A stretch of DNA of 64,000 bases from JAGXFP01 sp039714535 (GCA_039714535.1 JBDLJC010000008.1:20459-84458), one strand, 5' to 3'. Numbered from the stretch's first letter, positions 17,752-26,482 are shown. Notes: generated by a model from the sequence alone, not told the origin. Numbers and translations are program-made.

Positions 17752-18999
17752 TCACTGGTTGTTTTTAATCACCAGACACGCATTGGTGCCGCCAAAACCG
17801 GCTGCATTGCAGAGCAAAAAATGACTGTTACTGTAAACATTTTTAGTGGGCAAATGCAAGTTTTTTGCCGAGTCGTCAGGGGCTTGCAGATTCAAGTTGC
17901 CGGTGACAAAACCGCCCTCGGCCATCAGCATCCCGTAGACGACTTGCGAAGCGCCGGCCATCCAGAATTCATGGCCGGTCAGGGCCTTGGTTGCGGTGAT
18001 CAGTGGCCCTGGGCTGTCTTCTCGGGATGAGAAAACATTTGCGAGGGCCTTGGCCTCTGCCTCGTCACCGGCCGGGGTCGAGGTGGCATGGGCCATTACC
18101 AGATCGATGTCAGATTGTTTCAGGTCTGCATCGGTAATGGCTTGGCGCATCGCCCTTTCAAGTCCTTCGCCGCTGGGAACCACAATGTGGTGACCGTCGC
18201 TGGTATTGCCGTAGCCCAAAACCTCGCCCAGAATATTTGCCCCTCTGGCCTTGGCTTCTTCATAAGATTCAAGGATAACTGCCGCAGCGCCACCGCTGGG
18301 TACCAGGCCGTCTCTATCGCGGTCAAAGGGGCGGGAGGCGGCGGCTGGCTTGTCTTCACGGCGGGAGAAGGCGGCCAGGGTGTCAAAGCTGCACATCGAT
18401 TGCCATGATATCTCCTGGGCGCCGCCGCAGATCATCCGCTTCTGGCGGCCGCTAGCGATAAGCTCGGCCCCTTGACCGATTGCCATGGCGCCACTGGCGC
18501 AGGCGCCGCTGACCGTCCAGACCTGGCCATGCAGTCCGAGAATGGTGCTGATGTTCAAGGTGACAGTGCTGTTGAGCAACCGGAAGATATGGCCGCTGCC
18601 TATGGATCTGGTTTCACCGGTTTGGCGCAGGATTTCAACCTGCTCAACGGCGGTAACCGCTGAGGAATCATTACCGAAGATCATGCCGGTATCGGGATCG
18701 CCGTGGAGGGTCGTCGGCGGGATATTAGCCTGATCGAGGGCCTGCTCGATGGCTGCCCAGGCCCAGAGGCCGAATTCCGGCAGGGTTTTACGTTTTTTGC
18801 GGTCTAATACCTTTAAATTATTAAACCCACGGATCACCCCGCTCAGGCCGCTTTGAAAACCAAGTTCTTTTCTTTCCGGCAGAAACTCGATACCGCAACA
18901 CCCCTCGGCCAGAGATTGTCTTACTTCGGTTCTGCTCAGACCCAGGCAGGAGATTATGCCCAGGCCGGTTATGGCAACCCGGTTGGAATCGTTGATCAT
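17752..18999 (-). CDS. beta-ketoacyl-ACP synthase (FabF-like), third of three
   Basis: The 415-residue enzyme has Cys167 in VSGACASGAM, His in VMAHATSTPAGD and Lys/His in TKALTGHEFWMAGAS, then NAAGFGGTNA. It is the first gene of the right arm, with 55 bases before the CrtI-like gene. The LTGHEFWMAGA segment, in place of the usual GHxxGAAG, marks it as a specialised subtype. No clear Shine-Dalgarno sequence is visible before the ATG. Confidence 0.9.
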   Translation of the reverse strand: MINDSNRVAITGLGIISCLGLSRTEVRQSLAEGCCGIEFLPERKELGFQSGLSGVIRGFNNLKVLDRKKRKTLPEFGLWAWAAIEQALDQANIPPTTLHGDPDTGMIFGNDSSAVTAVEQVEILRQTGETRSIGSGHIFRLLNSTVTLNISTILGLHGQVWTVSGACASGAMAIGQGAELIASGRQKRMICGGAQEISWQSMCSFDTLAAFSRREDKPAAASRPFDRDRDGLVPSGGAAAVILESYEEAKARGANILGEVLGYGNTSDGHHIVVPSGEGLERAMRQAITDADLKQSDIDLVMAHATSTPAGDEAEAKALANVFSSREDSPGPLITATKALTGHEFWMAGASQVVYGMLMAEGGFVTGNLNLQAPDDSAKNLHLPTKNVYSNSHFLLCNAAGFGGTNACLVIKNNQ

Positions 19000-19189
19000 C
19001 GGCGTGGCCCCCGGGCTGGAGAATGGTTGTTGCGGATAAATTCTGACATGATATCTTTAGCAAAATCTATATGTTGAATTTCAGCTAAGTTGGTCTCAAT
19101 AAAATTTAGTTAACATGCATTTGTACGATAATATTTACTGATAATCAACCATTGTCCTAAAAATGAGTGGTTTGAGGAGCAAGCAAATA

Positions 19190-19552
19190 ATGGATATTTC
19201 CAAAAGTATTGCTGAACTTAAGGAGCAACCTGGTTTTGTTGACAATGTGGGTATGGTTCTGGTTCATAATGGCGTGGTACGGTCCTGGTCGAGAAAGGAT
19301 GGCCGGGAAGTTGTTGCCCTGGAGGTCACTCCGGATCTCCAGGCGATCGAAAAGATTCGCCAGGAGTTCCTGGCGCGGCCCGGTATCTTCGCCATAGTTA
19401 TTGAGGCCTTGGCGGGTCGTTTTGTCCCCGGTGATGATCTTCTTTATATAGTTGTCGCTGGTGATGTGCGGGAAAATGTTAAACCGGTGCTGGCTGAAGT
19501 TCTCGATCGGGTCAAAGCAGGTCCTGTGGCCAAGCAGGAGATCATGGCCTGA
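19190..19552 (+). CDS. MoaE-like protein (short)
   Basis: The ATG at 19190 has a GAGGAG about ten bases upstream and gives 120 residues; another ATG at 19163 lacks such a site. The pattern GMVLVHNGVVR near the start and KAGPVAKQEI at the end matches the catalytic subunit of molybdopterin synthase, which inserts sulfur into precursor Z. It is shorter than MoaE (about 140-150), and the usual HR pair before the Gly loop is replaced by EALAGR. It may be a variant with a changed role. Confidence 0.65.
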   Translation: MDISKSIAELKEQPGFVDNVGMVLVHNGVVRSWSRKDGREVVALEVTPDLQAIEKIRQEFLARPGIFAIVIEALAGRFVPGDDLLYIVVAGDVRENVKPVLAEVLDRVKAGPVAKQEIMA

Positions 19553-19664
19553 GCAACAACTCGAGCTGTTAAGCGGATCTTCTTGCCATTGGGACCGCTT
19601 CGGGGTAAAAGAGCAGGCTCGTTCTCTTTCAAGTATTTAGAATATTTTTCAATGGAGTTTTCAA

Positions 19665-20228
19665 ATGTTAAGTGCATCTGATCTGCGTAAAGGCCTCAAG
19701 ATATTAATGGACGGCGCCCCCTATATCATCACCAAGTTTGATTTCTCAAAGCCTGGTAAGGGCCAGTCCCTCTATAAGTGCCGGTTGCAGAATATGATCA
19801 ACGGCAATTCCACCGATCGCACCTTTCGATCCAATGATAAGTTCGAAAAAGCGCCTCTGGAAGAGCGGGCCATGCAGTATCTCTATTCCCAGGGTGATGA
19901 ATTCCATTTCATGGATAATACCACCTACGATCAATTATTCCTGACCCGTGAGCAGATCGGCGATAATGTTAATTATATGGTCGATAATATGGATGTCGCG
20001 GTCCTGTTTTTTAACGAGACCCCCATCGATATCACCCTGCCGATTTTTGTTAATCTCACGGTCACCAAGGCCGATCCCTGGGCCAAGGGCGACACCAGCG
20101 GCACCGATACCAAGCCGGTGACCGTTGAGACCGGCTATGTCCTGCAGGTGCCACCCTTTATTGAAGAGGGTGAAAAGATTCAGATCGACACCCGAACCGG
20201 CGACTATATGACCCGGGTCAAGGAATAG
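19665..20228 (+). CDS. efp: elongation factor P
   Basis: The 187-residue protein has the three-domain EF-P pattern with the modified-lysine loop KPGKGQ (Lys32) and a C-terminal end GDYMTRVKE. EF-P relieves ribosome stalling at proline runs. The ligase that would modify Lys32 is encoded next to it. Context and length are normal. Confidence 0.95.
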   Translation: MLSASDLRKGLKILMDGAPYIITKFDFSKPGKGQSLYKCRLQNMINGNSTDRTFRSNDKFEKAPLEERAMQYLYSQGDEFHFMDNTTYDQLFLTREQIGDNVNYMVDNMDVAVLFFNETPIDITLPIFVNLTVTKADPWAKGDTSGTDTKPVTVETGYVLQVPPFIEEGEKIQIDTRTGDYMTRVKE

Positions 20229-20333
20229 ATCTTTTGCGGGATTGTTGTTTGTCTCCCGATTTTTCCTGTTATTCTCACACCGTTGGGCCGCCAACGACAG
20301 CGGCGCATAATTCTCCTTTTACGCTATCTCTAA

Positions 20334-21236
20334 ATGATCTCCATTCAGCGTCTTAAACAGCGGGCCGCCATCATCCGGGCGGTTCGTGGTTTCTTTGAGG
20401 ACCGCGATTATCTGGAGATCAATACGCCGCTCCGGCTGCCCGTTCTGGCGCCGGAGGTCTGGATCGAACCGGAAACTGCCACCGATCATTTTCTGCAGAC
20501 CTCCCCTGAACTATGTATGAAAAGGTTGTTGGCTGCCGGCCACTCCCGGCTTTTCCAGATCTGCCATTGCTTTCGCAAAGGTGAGCGCGGCAGATTCCAT
20601 CTGCCGGAGTTCGCGATGCTGGAGTGGTATCGCACCGGGATTGACTACCAGGATCTGATGGCTGAGTGCGAGGACCTGGTCAAGGACGTGATTGCAGAGT
20701 GCGACTCTGGGCCGTTCTTTGCCGGTCTTGCCGATCGTTTTTCGCTTGCGGGCCCCTTTGAGCGGCTGACCGTGACTGCGGCCTTTGGCCGCTATGCGCA
20801 GGTCAGTGTTGCAAAGGCCCTGGCTGCTGACCGCTATGAAGAGGTATTGGTCGAGCAGGTTGAGCCTAGTCTTGGTGTCGGGCGGCCGACCTTCCTTTAC
20901 GATTATCCCGCCCCACTGGCCTCGCTGGCTCGTCTCAAGAAAGATGAGCCAACCGTGGCCGAACGTTTTGAGTTATATGTCGATGGTATTGAGCTGGCCA
21001 ATGGTTTCTCCGAACTGGTCGATCCGGTCGAACAGCGGCAGCGTTTTGAGCATGACCGTAAGTTGATCCTGGCTGCTGGCCGCGAGCCCGGCTCGATGCC
21101 GGAGAAGTTTTTGACTGCCTTAAAAGATATGCCGGAAGCGGCCGGTATTGCTCTGGGCCTTGATCGTCTGATTATGGTCCTGACCGGTGCTGAGAGTATT
21201 GATGAGGTGGTGGGGTTCGGCCCGGAGGAGTTGTAG
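20334..21236 (+). CDS. epmA: EF-P lysine ligase EpmA (PoxA/GenX)
   Basis: The 300-residue protein is a class II lysyl-tRNA synthetase core without the anticodon domain. It has QTSPELCMKRLLAAG (motif 2 region), FRKGERGRFHLPEF and GIALGLDRLIMVLTG (motif 3). EpmA attaches beta-lysine to EF-P. Adjacency to efp supports the call. The 2,3-aminomutase EpmB that makes beta-lysine is not in the window. Confidence 0.93.
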   Translation: MISIQRLKQRAAIIRAVRGFFEDRDYLEINTPLRLPVLAPEVWIEPETATDHFLQTSPELCMKRLLAAGHSRLFQICHCFRKGERGRFHLPEFAMLEWYRTGIDYQDLMAECEDLVKDVIAECDSGPFFAGLADRFSLAGPFERLTVTAAFGRYAQVSVAKALAADRYEEVLVEQVEPSLGVGRPTFLYDYPAPLASLARLKKDEPTVAERFELYVDGIELANGFSELVDPVEQRQRFEHDRKLILAAGREPGSMPEKFLTALKDMPEAAGIALGLDRLIMVLTGAESIDEVVGFGPEEL

Positions 21237-21337
21237 CGGTAAGGCCAAGGCGTCTGGAGATACCGTGTATTGATGGCAATTTTTAGGGTTTGTGCTGTTT
21301 GCGCCGCCGATCAGGCCGGTCGCTGGTGGCTTGAAAG

Positions 21338-21850
21338 TTATGGAGATTTTAGGGGTTTAGCTGGTTTTTTAGTTTGGCGGACCTTCAATTTCTCGACGTG
21401 AATTATCAGGGTGTCAACCGTCTCTTTCAGTAGTTCCAGTTCCTCCACATCCAATTCATTCAGTTGTTCCAGATTATATTCTATCGTGTCGATTATTCTC
21501 TTGCCCGGACGCTGCAGGGGCCGCATGAAATATGTTGTGACGGTTGCCACGATGGTTCCGAAAAAAAGCGTGGAGCCCACCACGATCCAAAGTCCGCCTA
21601 ATAATTGGGCCAGGTTGGATTTTGGTGTATCGGCGATTCCTGCCGTGGAGAAGGCGGCGACTCCCCAATAGAGGGCGTTGCCATAAGAGTTGATGGTCGC
21701 TCCCTCCATGGAACGCTCGGACCAATAGAGCCCTGCGGAAAAACATAGCCATAACCCCAGCAGCAACATGATCATTCTTATGAACGGGGTATGAACCAGA
21801 ATGTCTTTGGCGAATCTCTTGAATCTTTTGGGGGTTATAGGTCTTTGCAT
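21338..21850 (-). CDS. two-TM ion-channel-like protein with altered filter
   Basis: The 170-residue protein has two membrane segments (about 25-45 and 80-105) flanking a pore-loop-like stretch, followed by an acidic coiled C-terminal tail. This is the layout of simple bacterial K+ channels. The loop reads FSTAGIADTPKS where a K+ channel has TVGYGD, so key filter residues are changed. It may conduct another ion or none. The start codon lies inside a 50-base repeat also found at 31037. Confidence 0.65.
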   Translation of the reverse strand: MQRPITPKRFKRFAKDILVHTPFIRMIMLLLGLWLCFSAGLYWSERSMEGATINSYGNALYWGVAAFSTAGIADTPKSNLAQLLGGLWIVVGSTLFFGTIVATVTTYFMRPLQRPGKRIIDTIEYNLEQLNELDVEELELLKETVDTLIIHVEKLKVRQTKKPAKPLKSP

Positions 21851-21896
21851 GTTTAACGCAGGTGTGAAGAGTTTTATGTGGATCGAATAAAAGGTC
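21847..21896. repeat. 50-base dispersed repeat, copy 1
   Basis: It matches 31037-31086 at about 43 of 50 positions. It holds the start codon and leader of the channel-like gene, and a weak inverted repeat. Confidence 0.7.
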
Positions 21897-22007
21897 TGGA
21901 TGTCGTGTTTTACTAATTAACTATGCCTACATAGCAAGTCCCCAGTCGGTCATGTTAACTGGTGGCTTCGTCTGATTTTCGGGCCATTAAGTCTGAGTAG
22001 AGTCTCT

Positions 22008-22796
22008 TTAGATGTCTCCGACGTTATTATTTGGCGGTTTCTCTTCAGGGCGCCACTCAGCAATTATTTGCATAATCATTTTAACACTGGGCCGATCTGC
22101 CGGGCCTGCACCGACGTGATGTAGCTGGACAATACCATCAGGATCGATCAAGATATCACCGCCGCGTTGCCTGATATCGGCGCCTGGTTTCTTGGGCCTC
22201 TTCCCTTTAATGATCTCCTTCAGGTAAACCCACCAAGTTTTCGGCCCCCAAACATCCCAGAATGAGGCGAGGAGCATTCCATAACTTCGGTACAATTCAC
22301 GGCTCTGATCGATAAGCAGCGGCCAGGTTAAGGATGTTTCTTCGGCATACCTTTGGGGGGCAAGATAACCTTCAAAGGTAACGACCACGATCTTGACCCG
22401 CCTTTTTCTGAATTCCTCTTCGTGCTCACGCAACTGCGTGAGATGGGCGCGGCAGGGTAGTCAGCCAAGATGGCGATGGAAAACCATTAAAAGCCAGCTG
22501 CCTTTGTAGTGGTCGAGATGTCTTGTTTGGCCATTGCTGTCGTGAAGTTTGAAGGAGACGGCGGGCTTTCCTTTCAAGTTGTGCATTTGCTTTCTATTAG
22601 TTGGTTTCTCCTGGAGCAAGCCGATAACCACCACGACGAAAAATATTGCCAACAGAGGGAATAGCACGTAATCAAGGTATGCAACAACCGCAACCAGGCC
22701 TATTGCCCCAAAGATCCAGACCAACACCGGCGTAAAACAGCAAATAGCTGTAATGATGGTGCCACCGACCCCCAATTTTACTAGTTTCTTGTTCAT
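22008..22796 (-). CDS. selenoprotein: MerF-like membrane domain fused to Sec peroxiredoxin-like domain
   Basis: Two same-frame stretches are joined across a single TGA at 22461-22463, giving 262 residues with selenocysteine at 112. Residues 1-60 match the MerF mercury-transport layout: AICCFTPV with Cys19-Cys20 and two membrane segments including GYLDYVL-like AYLDYVLFP. Residues 75-262 form a peroxiredoxin-like (AhpC/TSA) domain with the redox motif HRHLG-Sec-LPC. A hairpin starts 18 bases after the TGA (22425-22442) as expected for a bacterial SECIS element. An AGGGGG site precedes the ATG. The start directly abuts the stop of the GDCCVxC remnant. Likely roles are thiol redox chemistry or metal detoxification. 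Confidence 0.85.
22425..22442 (-). promoter_or_regulatory. candidate bacterial SECIS hairpin
   Basis: On the coding strand CTCACGC and GCGTGAG pair around an AGTT loop, 18 bases after the Sec TGA. Bacterial SECIS hairpins lie at this distance and keep a GU in the apical loop, as here. Confidence 0.75.
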
Positions 22797-23024
22797 CTAA
22801 GCCCCCTGTTTTCGTCTAGCCGCAGGATTTTTTTGTTGGATAGGTGGACAGGGCGCATCTCCATATGAGCAGAATACGCAACAGTCGCCAGCCTTTGGTT
22901 TTAATAGCTTGCCGCAGCCTTTGCACTCATAATAGAACTGTTATGCATCTTCCGGCATCTTTACTTTCTCGACCCAGCCACAGTCAGGACAGGTAATTTT
23001 TGAGTCAAAATTAGGTGCATTGGT
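22797..23024 (-). pseudogene. GDCCVxC-domain protein, broken by TAA at the Cys/Sec position
   Basis: The frame ending at the TAG 22797-22799 encodes KITCPDCGW, KMPEDA, then an in-frame TAA (22941-22943), then QFYYECKGCGKLLKP and AGDCCVFCSYGDAPCPPIQ. This is the GDCCVxC family over its full length. Family members have Cys, or as I recall selenocysteine, where the TAA stands, so TGA to TAA is one base change. No ATG, GTG or TTG fits as a start before KITC. It abuts the selenoprotein gene without a gap, so the pair was an operon. It could also be a sequence error. Confidence 0.7.
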
Positions 23025-23274
23025 TTTTTCCCATATTGTTGATGCATCCGGACAGCACCACTCAAGGGGGTAATACGGAACCTGCAGTGTAAAACATTTC
23101 GGATACTAAAGTATCGGAGTCTCCCTCCGGCCTCTTACCTGATCGATCCCCCGGTTGGGCATCACATCGCCGCACAAAAAGAGAGTCAGCATGTGTCGGG
23201 GCGGTCAGGATGATTGCGCCCCTTCCGGTCTGAGGGCGGCATATTCAGGTCCTTCTCCTTTTCCTACCAGGCGG
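23025..23274. other. stretch upstream of the GDCCVxC remnant, no complete gene
   Basis: The GDCCVxC frame stays open on the minus strand to about 23108 (reading YPLEWCCPD before the remnant) but has no start codon. An inverted repeat GATACTAAAGTATC lies near 23102. I see no intact gene. Confidence 0.4.
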
Positions 23275-23379
23275 TTAGCTCTGCAGCAATATTGCCCAGA
23301 TTCCTGCAATTATGGCTCCAAGAAGAATGTTGGCCAGGTCCCAGCTCCATTTTTTCTTAATAGAATTATCCTGGATCAA
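23275..23379 (-). CDS. possible 34-residue membrane peptide
   Basis: A TTG-started frame encodes a basic start (SIKKKWSWD) and one membrane segment (LANILLGAIIAGIWAILL). It looks like a real single-pass small protein or the tail of a lost one. It has no recognised family and no strong ribosome site. Confidence 0.3.
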   Translation of the reverse strand: MIQDNSIKKKWSWDLANILLGAIIAGIWAILLQS

Positions 23380-23508
23380 ATCCGAGCAAAAAGGAAGCCA
23401 AAACTTTAACTTTGGGGATCTTCATGGGTCAATGTGAAGAAACCGAGCTGGCCACGTCGTTCCCAGCCAGTCAGACCGGGGCACGGAACATCTGCAATTG
23501 CTGAAAGA

Positions 23509-24732
23509 TCAGCCGGCAAATTCGCCAAGTACCTGGAGCACGTAATCAATGTCCTGTTCCGTGTGGCTGGCGGTGATCTGGAACCTGATCTCCTCATCAC
23601 CTTTGGGAACTATCGGATAATTAAGGCCGGTAGCCAGGATGTTATGGGCAAAGAGGTAGTCGACCAGGGCCGCAGTTTTTGCGGTGTCTCTGACTAGCAA
23701 GGGGGTGATCGGGTGGTCACGGCCAAGCACCTCGTACTCTAAGTGTCTCAAACCGGTGCGAAACCGGCCAGTCAGGCCCCGCATCCTGGCCAGCATCTCG
23801 TGCCCTTCATAACTGTCGAGCACGGCGAGCGCCGCCTCAGCGGCAGCTGCTTCCGGTGCGGTGATCGGGTTCGAATAGATATAAAATGGTGAGGTTTCCC
23901 GCAGGTAGGCGATTACCGGAGCGGCAGCAACCACATAGCCGCCGTTCACCCCCAGGGCCTTGCCAAGGGTGGCCACCAGGATATCGGCCTGGACCCCCTC
24001 ATATTCCTCTACCCCGCGGCCAGTCGGGCCGAAGGCGCCGACCCCGTGGGAGTCATCGACGATGGTGATGATTTCCTCACCAAAAAGGCCCTGGTGTTTT
24101 TTGCACAGCGCGGTCAGTTTAGCCAGCGGTGCGGCATCGCCCCGCATACTGAAAATGCCGTCGGTTACTACCAGCAGCCGCTGGCCCCGGCCGGCGCAGC
24201 CTTGCAGCTTTTGCTCCAGGTCAGTCATGTCCAGGTGGTTGTAGATAAGCTTTCGGGTCGGTCTGGCCAGGCGGAAACTGTTGATGATCGAGTTGTGGTT
24301 GAGGGCGTCACTGAGGACGATGGTTTCCTCGCTGATCAGCTGGGGAATTATGCCCATGACCGCCGCGTAGGCAGCACTGAAGATCATGGCCGCCTGTCGG
24401 CCATGGAATTTGGCCAGTTGCTTTTCGAGACGGAGATGGGGGGCATGGGTGCCGCTGATGAAGCGGACCGCACCCGGGCCGGTGCCGTAGGCCCGGACGG
24501 CCTCCTCTTCGGCCTTGATGACCTGGGGATGTAACGAGAGGCCGAGGTAGGAATTGGAATTCATCCGGAGAAACTCCCGCCTTCCGTAGCCGGCCAGATG
24601 GTAGCGCGGCCCCAGGCCTTCTCCAGCCGGTTTAATACCGCAGATCACTTTTTCCGCCCCCTTGCGGAGGCCTTTGCGGTCGAGTTCGCTCAGACTTTCG
24701 TTCAAAATGGTGGCAAGTTTGTCCTGATTCAT
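23509..24732 (-). CDS. kbl: 2-amino-3-ketobutyrate CoA ligase (glycine C-acetyltransferase)
   Basis: The 407-residue protein is a fold-type I PLP enzyme with YGTGPGAVRFISGTH, VDDSHGVGAFG and the PLP lysine in ATLGKALGVNGG near residue 245. It splits 2-amino-3-ketobutyrate with CoA into glycine and acetyl-CoA. It directly follows the threonine dehydrogenase gene (three bases apart), giving a complete threonine-to-glycine route. Confidence 0.93.
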   Translation of the reverse strand: MNQDKLATILNESLSELDRKGLRKGAEKVICGIKPAGEGLGPRYHLAGYGRREFLRMNSNSYLGLSLHPQVIKAEEEAVRAYGTGPGAVRFISGTHAPHLRLEKQLAKFHGRQAAMIFSAAYAAVMGIIPQLISEETIVLSDALNHNSIINSFRLARPTRKLIYNHLDMTDLEQKLQGCAGRGQRLLVVTDGIFSMRGDAAPLAKLTALCKKHQGLFGEEIITIVDDSHGVGAFGPTGRGVEEYEGVQADILVATLGKALGVNGGYVVAAAPVIAYLRETSPFYIYSNPITAPEAAAAEAALAVLDSYEGHEMLARMRGLTGRFRTGLRHLEYEVLGRDHPITPLLVRDTAKTAALVDYLFAHNILATGLNYPIVPKGDEEIRFQITASHTEQDIDYVLQVLGEFAG

Positions 24733-24734
24733 CC

Positions 24735-25712
24735 CTATCTCCCTACGCTTTTCTGGCCTATGCTCTTAAGTTTTTCGCTAAGTCGGGCCAGCATATCTTC
24801 GGTCATCCCGTCCAGGTCGTAACGGGGCGCCCAGTCCCATTGGCTGCGGGCCGCACTGTCATCGAGCTGGTCGGGCCAGGAATCGGCAATGGTCTGGCGG
24901 ATTGGGTCCACCTCGTAGCTGATCTCAAAGTCAGCAAGATGCTTTCTGATGGCCGCGGCCAGCTCTGCCGGGGTCAAGCTCATGGCTGTGATGTTATAGG
25001 CGTTGCGGTGTCGGAGCCTGGTTGGGTCTGCCGCCATGATCGCAATTGCCGCCCGGATGGCATCTGGCATGTACATCATGTCGAGTCTGGTCGTTGGTTC
25101 GAGATAGCAGGTGTATTGCCGGTCACGCAGGGCTGCGTAGAAGATTTCGACCGCATAGTCGGTGGTGCCGCCGCCGGGCAGAGCGGTATGGGATATCAGG
25201 CCCGGATAGCGAACGCCGCGGGCATCCAGCCCATAGCGGCGATAATAATAATCGCAGAGGAGTTCGCCAGTGACTTTGCTCACCCCATACATGGTCTCGG
25301 GCCGCTGGATCGTCATCTGGGGGGTGTGGTCACGGGGGGTGTCGGGCCCGAAGGCACCGATGGAGCTGGGGTGGAATATCGCGCAGCCGTGGAGCCGGGC
25401 TACTTCCAGCACGTTGAGCAGGCCGGTGATGTTCACCTCCCAGGCCAGTTGCGGCTCTTTTTCCGCTGTCGCCGACAGCAGGGCGGCCAGATGGTAGATG
25501 GTGTCGATCTGGTGGTGGCGGACGAGTTCTGCCAAAGCGGTTTTATCCCTGACATCACAACTTACATATGGCCCGTCGCTACGGAACTGCGCTGCCGGCT
25601 CTTTTGTATGGCCGACGGCAACGACCTGCTCGGCCCCGTAACATTGGCGCAAGGCTGGGGTCAGCTCCGTACCGATCTGGCCGGTGGCCCCGGTGATCAG
25701 GATTCGCTCCAT
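24735..25712 (-). CDS. tdh: SDR-type L-threonine 3-dehydrogenase
   Basis: The 325-residue protein is an extended short-chain dehydrogenase with NAD motif TGATGQIG, a Ser in PSSIGAFG, and YGVSK as catalytic Tyr-Lys. The sequence GVRYPGLIS and the TTDYAVEI region are typical of UDP-epimerase-like threonine dehydrogenases. It oxidises threonine to 2-amino-3-ketobutyrate. Pairing with kbl makes this better than a sugar epimerase. Confidence 0.88.
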   Translation of the reverse strand: MERILITGATGQIGTELTPALRQCYGAEQVVAVGHTKEPAAQFRSDGPYVSCDVRDKTALAELVRHHQIDTIYHLAALLSATAEKEPQLAWEVNITGLLNVLEVARLHGCAIFHPSSIGAFGPDTPRDHTPQMTIQRPETMYGVSKVTGELLCDYYYRRYGLDARGVRYPGLISHTALPGGGTTDYAVEIFYAALRDRQYTCYLEPTTRLDMMYMPDAIRAAIAIMAADPTRLRHRNAYNITAMSLTPAELAAAIRKHLADFEISYEVDPIRQTIADSWPDQLDDSAARSQWDWAPRYDLDGMTEDMLARLSEKLKSIGQKSVGR

Positions 25713-25942
25713 TCGTTGCTTTTCTCCAGTCAGTCCGGTTTTTAATAGCGGAGATGGACGGTAATGACCAGCCTGCCATTTTTATTGTATATGTTTTGGC
25801 CAGGAGATATCAAGTAGATAGCGCTGCCGGCTCCGGACCGGCAGGGTCGGGGCAGTAATTATGGTGGTGAAGGTAGGGGCAGGTGCCCAAACGGTCAGGG
25901 AACTCTTGTCGTTTCCGATGGCAGTAGAAGGGAGGTTTTCGG

Positions 25943-26482
25943 TTAAATTTTGAGGGGGTATGACGCTTCTATTTGATGGGTTGCGCCGGATGAATTTAAG
26001 GTGCTGGAGAATAGATTAAATTCTTTTACCTTGAATGGCGGCAGTTCGTAATGGTAGTTGGCCGCCAGAAAATCCTTGATCTTATTGATTGGTGTATTTT
26101 TTAATCTGGCAATAGTTATATGGGCGGCGAATTTGCGGCCTTCCGCTTTTAGTCCTATGAGAGTCAAGGATCTTTCAATACGGTTTCGCAGTTGCACTAA
26201 GCTGTCGTTTTGTTCCAGACCAAGCCAGATCACCCGGGGTGAGCGTCTGGGTGGAAAATGGCCGATGCCCTTAATTTTCAAGGTCAGTGGCTCGGTCTTG
26301 ATTGCGGCCAGCTCATCGATAATTTGCCGAAAGAGATTGCCGTCAACCTCGCCGATGAAACGCAGAGTCAAGTGGATCTGTTCCGGTTTGATCCAGCGGG
26401 CGCCAGGCAGGCCACGGCAGATTGATTTTATCTGTAGTCGGTGGCTCGGTGGCGGGTCGATGGCAACAAATAACCTGGTCAT
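25943..26482 (-). CDS. thpR: RNA 2',3'-cyclic phosphodiesterase (2H family)
   Basis: From the ATG at 26482 the protein has 179 residues beginning MTRLFVAIDPP, as is usual for this family. It contains the two catalytic motifs HLTLRFIG and HITIARLK. These enzymes open 2',3'-cyclic phosphates at RNA ends and can ligate tRNA halves in vitro. The frame runs upstream to a TTG at 26515, which is less likely as a start. Confidence 0.9.
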   Translation of the reverse strand: MTRLFVAIDPPPSHRLQIKSICRGLPGARWIKPEQIHLTLRFIGEVDGNLFRQIIDELAAIKTEPLTLKIKGIGHFPPRRSPRVIWLGLEQNDSLVQLRNRIERSLTLIGLKAEGRKFAAHITIARLKNTPINKIKDFLAANYHYELPPFKVKEFNLFSSTLNSSGATHQIEASYPLKI

